26,486 bases of DNA from Geosiphon pyriformis (GCA_016748015.1 JAAOMT010000262.1:12765-39250); one strand, 5' to 3'; shown: positions 1-11,330, numbered from the stretch's first letter. Notes: generated by a model not told the origin, from the sequence alone. Numbers and translations are program-made.

Positions 1-8
1 TTAAGCTT

Positions 9-1046
9 TTAATACTTTGTTGGTCCTCTTTGTGCTATAATTATTGCTTGAATACGTCGAGGCATACTATCAACTAATTTTATAATCGTTGATTTAGGAA
101 TTGCTTTCCAAGCTTTTTTAACATACTTACCAAGTTTTTTAAGAGTAGTTGGCGGTTTTTCTTTTTTACGAATATTACATTTTACTATAGCCCATAAATT
201 TTCAATTGGATTGAGATCTGGACTTTGAGGAGGCCAAGAAAGAATACGTAACTTGTTTTTGCTATGAAATTCTTTGGCAGTTTTTGATCGATGAGGGGTA
301 GCATTATCTTCTTGAAACCATCCATTGTTTTTAGAAAACATGCATTGTAAAATTGATAAGGCATAATGGTTAAGAATTTCAACATGTCTAGTATCATTTA
401 CCATTTGATATAATGGTACAATTGGTCCAATGTTTTGTCATGAAAAACAAGCCCAATACATTCGACTTGGACTATGTTTGACTGTTGCTGATACACAAGA
501 CAATTGCCATTCTTCAGATGGTTCACGCCATACTTTACAAGATCGATTGTGTTGAAATTGAGAGAAAGTTGATTTGTCACTCCATAATACTCTTGCCCAT
601 TTTCGATTTGTCCAATTTTGATGTTTAATACACCAAGCAAGACATGCTGCTATATTTGCTGGTGAGATTAAAGGTTTCCTTCTTGCATAACAATTTCATA
701 ATCCAACCGATTTAAGAGCATGCCAAAGAGTTCTAAGAGAAATAGTTTGCTTTGTTTTTCATTTCCAAAGAGTTCATATATTTGCAATACATAAACGACA
801 ATTTTTTCTATTAAGTATTACTAAACGTTTAAGTCGGCAATATTTTTGGTGAGTAAATAAACATGGATGTCCTGAATGAGGTCTTGAATCAATTGAACCA
901 GTTTCTTTAAATCGTTTTATTGTATCCGAAACTGTTGTCAAGCTGCAATTAACTATGTTGGCAATATCACAATATTTCTTGCCATGCTGGTGTAATAAGC
1001 ATATAGTATTACATTGAGCAATCATTAATTCTTTTTTTGCTTCCAT
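9..1046 (-). pseudogene. Tc1-type transposase (DD34E), four in-frame TGA stops
   Basis: The frame runs collinearly from ATG (1044-1046) to TAA (9-11), about 345 codons, the normal length for a Tc1 transposase. Residues about 1-90 form the helix-turn-helix DNA-binding region (KYCDIANIVNCSLTTVSDTI). The catalytic triad is visible: Asp157 in WSDKSTF, Asp247 in FQEDNATPH and Glu282 in SPDLNPIENLW, with 34 residues between the last two. The C-terminus MPRRIQAII..GPTKY is typical of the family. In-frame stops lie at 774-776, 759-761, 696-698 and 438-440; all four are TGA and no frameshift is needed anywhere. The family cuts and pastes DNA at TA sites in the nucleus. Separate short open stretches at 774-1046, 398-640 (a shifted frame) and 9-404 are fragments or shadows of this one gene. 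Confidence 0.93.
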
Positions 1047-1133
1047 TTTGTTTTAATAAAAACGATGAAAAAATCTTATATGCATGTTACATTTCATTTT
1101 TATAAAAAAATGAGTATGAATAAAATTGATTAT

Positions 1134-1185
1134 GCGCGTCGCGAAAAAACATTATACACGCGTGTTTAAAAAATAAAAAACGCGT
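1134..1185. promoter_or_regulatory. CpG-dense motif cluster (ACGCGT x2, CGCGAAA) upstream of the transposase
   Basis: Seen directly: TCGCGAAAA at 1139-1147, CACGCGTG at 1157-1164 and ACGCGT at 1180-1185, with GCGCGTCGCG from 1134, all 90 to 140 bp upstream of the transposase ATG and inside the element. ACGCGT is the MCB box and C-CGAAA the SCB box bound by Swi4/Mbp1-type G1/S factors in fungi. Elsewhere the element appears CpG-poor. A regulatory role is inference; the sites could equally be subterminal transposase-binding repeats. Confidence 0.35.
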
Positions 1186-1253
1186 AATTAAATAATTAAC
1201 TAACTTAATTTAGTAATAAACTTGTGCTTTTTTAATTATTCAAGCATGTGGAA

Positions 1254-1295
1254 TGTTACTCCAAAGTTTGTTTGGAAACTTTTGGACACCCTCTG
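1254..1295 (-). repeat. Right terminal inverted repeat of the Tc1-type element
   Basis: The minus strand reads CAGAGGGTGTCCAAAAGTTT from 1295 inward, a typical Tc1 terminus (CAG followed by a G/T-rich block and a CAAAAGT-like core). TA follows at 1296-1297. The inner limit is an estimate because the partner repeat is outside the window. Confidence 0.65.
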
Positions 1296-1297
1296 TA

Positions 1298-3608
1298 GAT
1301 AACAGAAATCTCATCTCCTCTACCTCCACACTTCTGCAAAGTGAGTACCTTTTTTCATTGTTTTGTACCTGAATTTAATTGAAATTAAAATTGTTGTTTT
1401 TTCTTTCTAAATATAATCAATGAAAACTCAGATTTAATGGACAAGGGGTTTAAGGAAACACCATACAAAGATGATCTCAGTGTCTTGAAGTGCTTTGTAA
1501 AACATCTTGACAACTGTGCAGACGGGTGGAGAAGTGCTCAAGATTATAGATATGATGCGCCATATACTGTTCTCTTTCAAGGATCTGGGACTGGGAAGTC
1601 TAGAATTCTCCATCAGCTCGCTCAACATCGCTTTGTTTTATACTTATGCTTTCATGAAAATTTTAGTTTGGGAGTTCCACCCACAACAAAACATATTCGC
1701 GATTTCTTTCTTAAACAGAAGAGAAATAACATGATTAATATAGTTGCATTTTTCTATAGTTGTATAGAATTTCTTGACGGAAAAAGCATTGAAGATTGGA
1801 ACAATCAACTGCGATCTGACAATTTTGAATACAATACTATAAACAACACTATATCATTAGTGAAATCCTGAGAAAAAAGCTTTACTAAGTTCAATTATTG
1901 GAGTCAAGTGGAAAAATTTTGTATAAAAAAAATTGCAGAAATTTGGAACAAGGTTGCGCTCCATTTATCAAAAACTGCCAAAACAAAGGCAAAACTTATA
2001 TTCGCGTTTGATGAATCACAGTCTTTGTTAGGGAGATTAACTGTAAGAAAAAGTACACCGTTTATCCAAACTCGCCGAGCTTTACGTTGTCTTTCTCTAG
2101 GAATTTTTGCCATATTCGCCGACATCACTTCGAACCTTTCTGACTTTGTGCCATTAGTATCTCTGGATCCTCCTAAAGTTTTTGCTATATTCGCTAATAC
2201 CATTCCAGACCTCCCTGGCTTTGGGTGATCAACAATTAGGAATCTCTCGGCTTGATTATGTGAACAAATTTTTAAACCTTTCCCATCATTTTATTTATGG
2301 CTACGTTTGATTTATTTGCCAAAACAAACTCAAACTCAAATCAAATATTGAGCTTAAAAGAACTGTTTGCACTAGGACAATCTTTGTGGGGTGCGGTTTT
2401 GAACAGTGATGCCAAAATCAAAGAACTTTTGGAACTAGCAGAACAAAAACTCTTAGGCAGAGGTATAACCATTGATGATTGACTTAAAAATACACCTTTA
2501 GCTTCTGCTCTTGCTGTTTTGTCTTCTCATGTCTCACTTGATGTCACGGCTGAGTCTCGCATTGCTTTGGAACTAGGTTTCTGGATTCATGGGAATATGC
2601 GTTTATGTGTCAAATGATCGACATCGACTATTGGCATTCTATCTGTCTGAACCGATACTTGCTGAGGCTGCAGCATCGCTTATGCGAGATGAAAAAGTGT
2701 TCAGAAAACTACTCGACTTTCTACTAAATACATTACACACTGCGTACGTAGAACCTGGCTATTGTGGAGAGTTGGTTGCTCATCTACTTTTAATGATCGC
2801 TTGGGACTATGCTAATAGAAATAGAGAAATATTGTTATCATACTTGGAAAAATTAGGATATTCGAGGGAGTTTGTTTCATGGCCAATTAGAGTGAAAGAG
2901 TTTTTGATATCACTTTTTGGCCAAGAGAGCTATGACAATCGTATTCAAAATTTCCCTTAAAAGTTGGTTGATGGTTTACTTGCATTTACACACTTCATTC
3001 CACTTACTTACATCCCAAACCAGACACAATTGAGAACTTTCTTCATTCGCTTTGCAGCTGTCATATGTAAATGTGACCAAGCAGGGGTTGACTTGATACT
3101 TCCAGTTTTGTTGGATTGGGATGGATCTAGTTCTATATCAGTTGATTCAATGTCTTACTTTCTAGTTCAAATCAAGAATTGGAATCAGTTTTTTGATGAT
3201 GATTCTTCTGCATCAGTCACAAGTAGACTCTCAGAGAAATATGTCTTCAAAGATAGAATTATAGGGAAAATACTCAATCCTTACCTGTCTCTATATCTTC
3301 AGTTGAGTGCTCCAAATTCAGAATTGCAATCACTTCATTTCTACAGCTTGCCAAGTTTTAACACAAAACCAATAAAGAGGGCACAACTTGAAACATGTGG
3401 GAAACAATACTATCTATATGCACTTGGGTTAGATAAATCTGTATATCATTGTCTGTATAAATGGAGTAATGATGATATTGGTGTATTAAAATGGCTTTTG
3501 TGTGCATGGCCTGATCTTGTGAATCTGGTCACACATTTAACTAGTGAGTTACAATTGCGATCAATAATGCCACTTGGTATGAAGAATAAAAAAATTCAAT
3601 TTTTTTAA
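1298..3608 (+). pseudogene. Crinkler-like P-loop NTPase/nuclease protein, broken
   Basis: This is the remnant of a large fungal gene. A short exon piece (1298-1340, frame D-N-R-N-L-I-S-S) precedes a likely intron at 1341-1431 (GTGAGT..CAG). The next segment opens at ATG 1437 and holds Walker A GSGTGKS (1581-1601) and, further on, a Walker B-like KLIFAFDESQSL. After a frameshift near 2290-2297 a helical region follows (LKELFALGQSLWGAV, LASALAVLSSHVSLDV), then a second frameshift near 2600 and a segment with PSEP-like LSEPILAEAAASLM. The last segment contains FLVQIKN, a possible PD-(D/E)XK-type core. Stops within the coding track are at 1869-1871 (TGA), 2226-2228 (TGA), 2253-2255 (TGA), 2480-2482 (TGA) and 2958-2960 (TAA). 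I recall this architecture from Crinkler-type effector families of fungi; the name is recognition without a search. The 5' end is separated by the Tc1 insertion. Confidence 0.72.
1341..1431 (+). other. Probable intron in the Crinkler-like remnant
   Basis: A GTGAGT donor follows CTGCAAA, and a CAG acceptor precedes ATTTAATGG. The 91-nt length, the T-rich 3' half and the joined reading (..STLLQ-N-LMDKGFKE) make it a plausible spliceosomal intron. If so, the ATG at 1437 is an internal Met and not the true start. Confidence 0.55.
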
Positions 3609-6512
3609 TTAAAGAATATGACACCCATGTAACAAGTAGCACAGCTATACCCTAGCCTTTCAATGAAAATTGCACATATCGAGGTCTTTTTTTAATTGAT
3701 TAGTGTTTAAATGAAGTCGAGTTAATTATTAGAATAGATTTTTTAGTAAACTAATCAAACTGAGAATCATATTCAATGAAATAATTTTTGTTCGAACCAC
3801 TTTAGATCCTTAAAAACAAGTTTTTTGCTGACATTAAAATTAAAAAAAATTTCAAAGGTGAGATCTTTTTCTTTCTATACAGACAGCCAGAAAGCACACT
3901 TGCTTTCACTCCATAGCAAACATAGGTCATTGTGAGAATGCTGTAGAGCCCTTTATTAATTTAACTATTAATGAGTTATTTATGTGTGTTTTTTTTGCAT
4001 CCCTTTTGTCAAATATATTCTTGTCTAATAATCTAAACAAATTCTTTTAAATTTGGAGAAGTCTAAATTTATTCAACAATAACAGACTTTCTACTAGTTT
4101 CTTGTGCCTCAAGAATTTTCTTATCAATCAGATATAATTATAAAATTAGAAATTTGATAAGAGTAATAGGATGCTTGCTTAGAGACATGATTATTTTAAT
4201 CCAATCACTAATGGGTGATAAAATGGAGCTGTTAATAACCTTGAAAATGTGATTTTTCACTTTATCATAATTATTAAATTTAACAATTAATATGAGGGAT
4301 ATACATTTTATTCATGATTATAGATGCCTTAAACTCTTGTGCAAGACAAGAGATCCCAAGAATATTAGAATTGCAAGAAAGTGAAAGTACTGAAACAAAG
4401 CTTATTGAAAAGAATTGAATATGAAATTGTGTTGATATGCTTTGTCGTTTATAGAATTGGACTACATTTGAATCAAAAATATCTACTTTTAGTTTTCGTT
4501 TATCTTTATATTTAGACCTGCTCCAATTGAATCTAAGTAGTCTTTCACGAGTAAAAATTCCAACCCTAATCTTTACAATGTTCAAATAATTCCAACGTCT
4601 CAAATAATAAAACCCTTTGAAAGCTATAATTGATACATTAGGCTTTCCCCTAGTAAAAAATTACTATTTGAGACAAAATTTATTATCAAGCCTAAATATA
4701 TTCCATTAATAATGATTCATTTTAATCGTGGTCTCTCAATAAATTTTTGCCTTCAATCAAAATTTTATAGGCTTTTTAAAATATCATAAATTGGAATATA
4801 TTTAAAGATCATAAATTCATCAAATTTATTTGTTAACAAAATCTATTTATTTTAGTGGATAATAAATGGTTAAATTGATTGCTTTACACAAAATAAATTA
4901 ATTTAAAAAGAATTTTATTTACAACATTATAAAAAAATTTAAAAAGAATAATTGACAAAATTGATGTAGAACATGTTGACCCTTAATGTTTAAGAAATTT
5001 TATAAAAACTTTTTAAATACGACAAGATAGTTAATAAAATAATTAAGATTCCAATTTATATTCCTAAAATAATAAAATACATTATTAACAAAATTGCAGA
5101 AGAAGATTTATATAATTTATAAAGTAATATAGATTTAATGAGCATAATAAAAAACATTATAGTAAAATGAAATATAAAAAAAATACAATAAATTTAAAAG
5201 AAATTGGAAAGTAACAATATAATTTATGAATAAAATTTAAAAAACATTAAAGATGTAATCTAATTATTATTATTTGAATTTTCAATCTTAATTGATTTTA
5301 TTTACATTATTAAACTTACTTAACTATTTATTTTTTTCCTTTCTGCTAGCTAAATATTCAAGAGCTATCTTTTATACAAATAAATACTTGTCAACATTTA
5401 TATTTTCCCAAAAACACAAAATTTTGATGCCATTTCCCTAACATGGAAGCATATAGAAATATTATCATCAAAGCTTTATTCTATAATTAGTTAAAGAATT
5501 GCATTTTATATAATTTATACATATATAAATAAAATCTTTTTTACTTAAAGATCTTAATCTAAAACCTCCATTGATTGTGGCAACAGATATTTTTATCCTT
5601 TTATTTATCCAAAGAAACTTTTTATCTTTTGGATATTTCTTGTTAACTCAAATTAATATCATTGTATAAAGTGATATATCAATATTAATTCAAAATTTTA
5701 AATTTATATTTTAGAGTTATTTAACAAAAACTTTTGAATTAATGTTCTATCACACGAAAATAAATAGGGAAGTTGTTTAAAGAAATATTCCTACGCTAAA
5801 ATACTTGAGGAACCATAAATAATCGTAATCTTAATCATAACACATATGTGAAAGTACGATTGTTCCATCTTGTTGGACCATATATATTTTTTAATCTTTG
5901 TAAATTCTTTCTAAATCAATCGAGTATACTGTTTGATTCATTGATTTTGATAATGAATAAATTAAATAATCAAAAAATATTTTTACAAAGTTTTCTTAAG
6001 TTAAAGTTCCTAATATTTTATAATAAAAATTCAATAAAATTAATAATTTAGCAAAAATCATATATTATTATGATAAACTTGAAAATAACAATAATATAAA
6101 ATTTCATGTATATTTTCAAATTATAAAATTCTCAAGAGATAAAATTAAAACAATAAATAACACTTATAAAAAACCAATTTTTACTCAATACGTTTGTCTC
6201 TTCATTTTATATATCATTTATTTTTTGAGATATTTATCTTTGATTTTTAGCTCATTTATATTATTTTTGTATACAATTTAAGGTTTGATTTACATATATG
6301 CACATGGATTAAAGTAGTCAATTAATTAGAAGAAAATTTCCGAGATTGATAAACCAAATTAATCATAAAAATGGTAAATCTCATAAAAAGATTCTTATTG
6401 CGTTAAATAATTTTCTCTTCCTAAATTATTTTTTATGATGTTAAAGTCCTACAAGGTTTTATACAGCTATTAAATAATTCAAAACATTATTTTAAGAGGT
6501 TTAGTTATTAGA
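3609..6512. other. AT-rich stretch with no recognisable gene
   Basis: I see no family motif on either strand. The longest open stretches (minus 4280-4603, plus 5848-6051) have low-complexity, Ile/Asn/Lys/Phe-rich translations without splice-site support. A short open stretch on the plus strand near 3889-4050 (translation contains HSIANIGHCENAVEPF) is somewhat more protein-like, but nothing joins it to a neighbour. No tRNA or rRNA signature was found. Confidence 0.6.
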
Positions 6513-7866
6513 ATGGACTTAAAATCAACACTTTATACCAAAATATGGTTAGAAAGTCGTATATCTCAGTTCTACTTTATTATTTTTCTTTTTGTATTAA
6601 GATTTGTCTGGATAATTATACCATGGACATGGAATTTCACTCAACATTCCGGCAATATTTCAGAATCAGCTCATTCAAAGCTTATTCTAGCAGGAAGTGA
6701 TTCCCAAGAAAATTCTATGGCCCAACAAATGAAAGTTTTATCAGAGCCAAATTTAAAAAGCAAATATTTTTTTACCGAAACAAATATTTCATTACCATTA
6801 AATTTCTTGAATTTTAATAATGACAACAAGGGCAAAAAATATTCTTTCCTTAAAAGAAATTCAAAATTCCCTTATAAATATATAGAACAATTCACGTTTT
6901 TTGCTGGAGGTTCATATTGTCTTAATCAAGTCAATGCTATTGGGCCAGGAATTTATGGTATTTTTATTTGAAAATTACCAAATATAATATTCAAAATAAT
7001 TTTGTCCTAATAGAAAAATTTTGACCCTACTGCAGCAGGTTTTCTTATTGTTAATAACGCGATAATTATCGTAGTAAGAGGTGAACCATTAGGAAATGAG
7101 GAATACTGGAGAACACGGCAAAATATCTTGGTCCCTTATTCTCAGATTGATGGAGTAAAAATTGACCAAGAGTTTAAGATACGTTTTGAGAGCATAAAAA
7201 AGAAATTTGAAAGGTTTCATCATAGTCAACTTAGAAATGAAGCTATTGAATATGTTATTGGAATTGGACATGGTTCGGGTGGTGGTAAGAAGCTTATAAA
7301 ATTTTTTACAATAAAATACATTGAATTTTTTTTATATCAATACTAAATCGATACTTGGAAATTTCAGTATATGTTTTGCTTGGAATGCTAGAATTAATAG
7401 CACTCAACATTAAACAAAAATTAAATGTTTTTACTTATGGACAACCTCGTGTTGGCAATCGCCAATTTGCATATTATGTGAATTCACTTGTCAATAAGAT
7501 TACAATTCATCGGATCACTAATATGGATGATTATGTTCCAAGACTACCACCAAGGGTTTCCAAATCACTTTACACTCACACGCTTCTGGAAAATTGGATT
7601 GAAGATGATTGCTTATGTACTACCCAAAAAGTATTTGCTTGTGCAGGATCAAAAATAAAAAATTTTTTCGAAGAGAGCCCGGTATTTATTTCTAATTGTT
7701 TCTCCCTAAAATTTAAAGAGTTATTTATTTTAATCATCTTCATCTTCATTTTTTATAGGAATGTAACAACCAATACACAACCAGTAATTATGCTGCGCAT
7801 AATGGACCTTATGTTGGGATGATGATGCAATGTCCAACTCAAAATTTTCCATGGATGACTCTTTAG
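6513..7866 (+). CDS. Class-3 lipase-like membrane-anchored protein, nucleophile Ser replaced by Gly
   Basis: Four exons: 6513-6957, 7036-7284, 7368-7681, 7759-7866, giving about 371 residues. Residues about 20-40 are a hydrophobic signal anchor, followed by a polar spacer and the lipase fold: FTFFAGGSYC, AGFLIVNNAIIIVVRG (the FRG strand), the elbow GHGSGG (226-231), VFTYGQPRVGN, RITNMDDYVPRLPP (acid Asp286) and NYAAHNGPYVG (His350). Family members have GHSLGG, so position 228 is Gly where the nucleophile should be; Asp and His are kept. Intron 2 has donor GTAAGA, branch-like TACTAAAT at 7341 and acceptor TTTCAG; intron 3 (7682-7758) is GTATTT..TAG. Intron 1 is the least certain: 6958-7035 keeps phase, while an acceptor at 7013 would add NFDPTA, which also fits the family, but breaks phase. 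The stretch between YC and GFL is shorter than usual, so a small exon may be missed. It is probably a pseudo-enzyme; a pseudogene is possible. Confidence 0.85.
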
Positions 7867-8681
7867 TATGAGAGTATTGTACAGTGTATGACTATAAAAT
7901 TAACATAGTTTTTGGAAAATAATTTTTGGATTATTACAGAATCTTTTATAATTTGGTTAAAATAATTTGCAATGTGATTATTTTTCATTTTTGATACAAA
8001 CAACATTTTTTAGATAATCTAAGATACAAAATCAAAATTATTTTTTATTAACAAGTTATATGTGTAAAAATTATTATTATATAAATTATTTATCAATGGA
8101 ATTTACTGTATTAATATAAGTTTTGAATTGATTTAATTGACTAAAATTGAATCAAAAAAATATTAACTTTTAATTAAGTTTGTAGTTGAGGTTGAAAAAT
8201 TTTCCAGAATTTTATCACTGGACAGAATTTCTCTCAAAAACAAATTGAAAGAGTGTGTGGACGAAGTTTCTGATTCATTTTTTTATTTTTGCAAATTTTT
8301 AAAACAGAAACCAGGTGTACCTACTTTAATGCAGCGATTTTGTAGACCATATATCCTTCTTTTTACAATTCATATATTCAAGGGCCTATTTTTTGAGAAA
8401 TTCCGAGGCTTTGAAATAAAAGAAGCTAATTAACAATGTTGAATAAGATGAAAAAAATTTAATTCATTCATATTTAGAGAAGTCTTTAAATGTTTACATT
8501 TATGTTTAGGTCCTTTCCTTTGCTGACTGATCCAGTCATAATTAACTGAACACAACAAAAATTTAAAATTTTCATTATTATTTTATTTAAATAGTAGCAA
8601 AAGAAATATTATTAGTTAGTTTAAAAAATATTTTATTTAATTTTAGCTGCCTACAATTTTTCAATGGCGAAATATTCGAAT

Positions 8682-9084
8682 TTAGCCATTTTTTGTCTTC
8701 AGTTTCTTCTGTGAGCAACTATGTGTGGAAATTACGATGAGTTTATCAACCTCATAGTGTGAAAAACTTGTGATGAAGCCCTCAAGACAAAAATTCTTTT
8801 GAAAATCAATGTAAATATTCCTTTTTGGATTAGCCAGGAAATTCTTACTTATATAAACTTATTCTTCTTCAAATCTGAATATGAAAGTACGGTTTTAGAT
8901 TTACAACAGTTTTAATTAATGAATTTCAAATTTCTTTCCATATGGAATTTATAAAATAATGTATCTTTATGCATATATTACTTTCAACATAAACTTCCAG
9001 GGATTCATTAAAAGTGTCATAACAACAGTAAACTTTATCATTTCCATCGTTAACACGACAATTGCAACCTGATTCAATCCACAT
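8682..9084 (-). other. Two short protein-like open stretches, possible exons
   Basis: On the minus strand 8926-9084 encodes 52 residues from ATG with a Cys-rich start (MWIESGCNCRVND, KVYCCYDTF). Further along, 8682-8858 is open for 58 residues (PKRNIYIDFQKNFCLEG, EVDKLIVISTHSCS). Composition is less AT-biased than the surroundings. I could not find a donor/acceptor pair with good consensus and matching phase that joins them, so they may be relics or chance. No family recognised. Confidence 0.2.
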
Positions 9085-10767
9085 TTATAAAGGAGGGTGT
9101 AGAAATAAACTCCTTTGTTGAATAAGTGGTAGCTGTGTGTAACTCATTCATTAATTTCCAAATAAATTATGTAGATTGAGTATTCCAATTATGAGGTTGC
9201 CAAAAAGTGTGTACAATATATTCTAATATCATATCGATATCTAGGGAAAAATCTAATTCAAAAACCTCCACACATTTCATCGAATACTATTCATAATACC
9301 AAATGAGAATTTTTTAGAATCTTCTAAAACTGGCTCGATTTTTCACATTAATCTTCACTCAAAAAGTTATAGGAAAATCTGCCTTAAAAGAAATCATGAT
9401 GATTTGTTGGTCGTGACCTTTGAAAATTAGTTCAGCTTTGACTAAAAAATAATGATTTTCAATGTTTTCCCCAATTAAACAAGTTTTTGTCAAAGAAAAA
9501 AGGAAATATATTTAAATTTACAAGAAAAAGCTTTTATCTTTTGATTCTGTAAAGCAATAAGTGGCTTTTTGAAAAATCATTCTCAAAATAATTGGAAATC
9601 TAGTTAAGAAAAATTTATATATATCAAAGTGGAAAAGAATAAATAAATTGTCAAGGTAATGATGTAGTTTCAATATAAAAAATTTGTTCCATTTTTTAAA
9701 ATATATATTCTAAAATAACTCGAAGAGAAATATTGCTAAAACTGGATGGTAAAAGTTATTGATTCCTCGATAGCGTATTAGCTTTTTTGCTAAAAGACAA
9801 TCGATAACTGTAAACTGAGTTTCATATTTTATAAACATTTGATTGCATTTTTACCAACAATATTTTAATGAGATGAGGAAATCTGATTATTAGCCAACGA
9901 AAATATTTAGAGACTGAAATAGTTAAATAATTACTTAATTACATAGTAGAATTATCATTTCAGTGAACCAAAAAATAGTCGAATTCAGCATAAATAAATG
10001 TCGATTACTCATTTAAACATAGATAAATTTACCTTCAAAAACATCAGAATAAAACAAAATGTTTTAAATTAGTGATCTTTTATCATTTCATTTGAAATCT
10101 ATTTTTCCCTATGTTTATACCATAAAAGATTTTTTTGTTAATTTATTAAAAATATCTTCTTATTTTTTATTTGGTTATTATTTTAAGGTATATATACAGT
10201 ATATGTTCTAAAATTTATGGTTTTCTTATAAGTGAATTTTGATGATTGTAATTATTTTAGTCTAAAAAATATTGATTGAAATTTTCTAACTTGTTTTGTT
10301 GTAAGAATTCTAAATTTTCTGATAATTTGTTTTTAGTTTCTTAATTAAAAAATTAATATATAGATGTATGTAAATGTTCAATTGTTACAAAGTTTAAAAT
10401 ATTCTGTGATTTTATTATACATATAATTACACTTATGGCTTTTTACATAATAAGATAATAAATTAAATAACTAATAATTTAATAATCAATAAAAAATTAA
10501 ATTGTTAATTATAATAATATTAAGTTAATAACAAAAATTCAAAAATATTTTTATAATATTTTTAGTTTAGATTTCTATTGGTAAAAACGTAATTTTATGG
10601 TTTTTTGAGATCTCTTTTTATTTTTTAAAAATACCCAAGTTTTTTTTTGATATTTATTTTTTTAGGCCATTATCAAAACAAACTATTTTAAAAAAATTAA
10701 AGTAATTTTTTTTAATATTTTATTTTTTTAAATTTAAAAAAAAACAAACAAAACAAACCAAAACAAA

Positions 10768-10791
10768 ATAATAATAATAATAATAATAATT
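10768..10791. repeat. (AAT)n microsatellite
   Basis: About eight perfect ATA/AAT units inside the AT-rich block. Confidence 0.9.
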
Positions 10792-11328
10792 AGTTTTTAA
10801 TTTAATTTACATTGATTTATTAAGTTAATTATTAAATTTTAGTTTAAATAAAAATTTGAATTAGGTTTTTAACCAAAAAACAAATTATTAAGAAAATAAA
10901 AAAATTACATATTAAAAATATTTTTTTTAGAATTTAACTGTAGAAAAATTTGAATTAATTAACTTGGTACAATATATTTAATTTTAAGTTTATAATTTTT
11001 AAATGTTTAAATAATATTTACTTGAAACTTATTAAACTTGAATAAATTAAATAATTTTTGTAATATTTAATATTAAATTATAAAAACAGATATATATATA
11101 AACAAAAACATATATAAATTTAAATTAGATAAATATATAATTTTATTAATATATATATATTTTTTAACCAAATTTAAAACATAAGCATAAAGCAATTTTT
11201 TAATATAAAAAACTTTTTCATACTTTTATTAGACACAATAAAAACAAGAGTATAATCAAAATGATTAAATATTTTTACAAAAATAATTTTTTATTATTCT
11301 TTAATTATGATATCATCTTTTTTAGTTG

Positions 11329-11330
<2 letters not shown>

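Larger units (their letters stand above)
1..1295 (-). mobile_element. Tc1/mariner-type DNA transposon, cut by the window's left edge
   Basis: The element holds a full-length Tc1-type transposase reading frame on the minus strand, an approximately 250-bp 5' non-coding region (1047-1295), and a terminal repeat that reads inward on the minus strand as CAGAGGGTGTCCAAAAG. The repeat starts at 1295 and is followed by TA at 1296-1297, the target dinucleotide of this superfamily. The other terminus lies left of position 1 because the transposase stop is already at 9-11, so the second inverted repeat and the second TA cannot be checked. The insertion interrupts the upstream exon of the Crinkler-like gene remnant that resumes at 1298. 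The copy looks immobile by itself because its transposase has four stops, but it could still be moved in trans if both ends are intact. Confidence 0.9.

Noticed and set aside
9-1046. TGA read as tryptophan (alternative genetic code) in the transposase
   Set aside because: The intact VPS68-like and Stc1-domain genes terminate at TGA and use TGG for Trp; CGA to TGA mutation explains the transposase better.
1904-2203. Minus-strand open stretch opposite the P-loop gene remnant
   Set aside because: It lies antisense to the segment containing the Walker B-like motif and has no motif of its own.
3785-3800. GTTCGAAC resembling a tRNA T-arm
   Set aside because: No acceptor stem, D-arm or anticodon arm can be folded around it on either strand.
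4280-4603. 107-residue minus-strand open stretch
   Set aside because: No recognisable domain, no splice-site context, and composition like chance frames in this AT-rich DNA.
5848-6051. 67-residue plus-strand open stretch
   Set aside because: Translation is dominated by Ile, Leu, Asn, Lys and Phe as expected from AT-rich DNA, and there is no supporting context.
8245-8433. 62-residue plus-strand open stretch after the lipase-like gene
   Set aside because: It starts only at a non-ATG codon, has no motif, and does not join the lipase-like gene, whose last exon already ends at 7866 with a family-like C-terminus.
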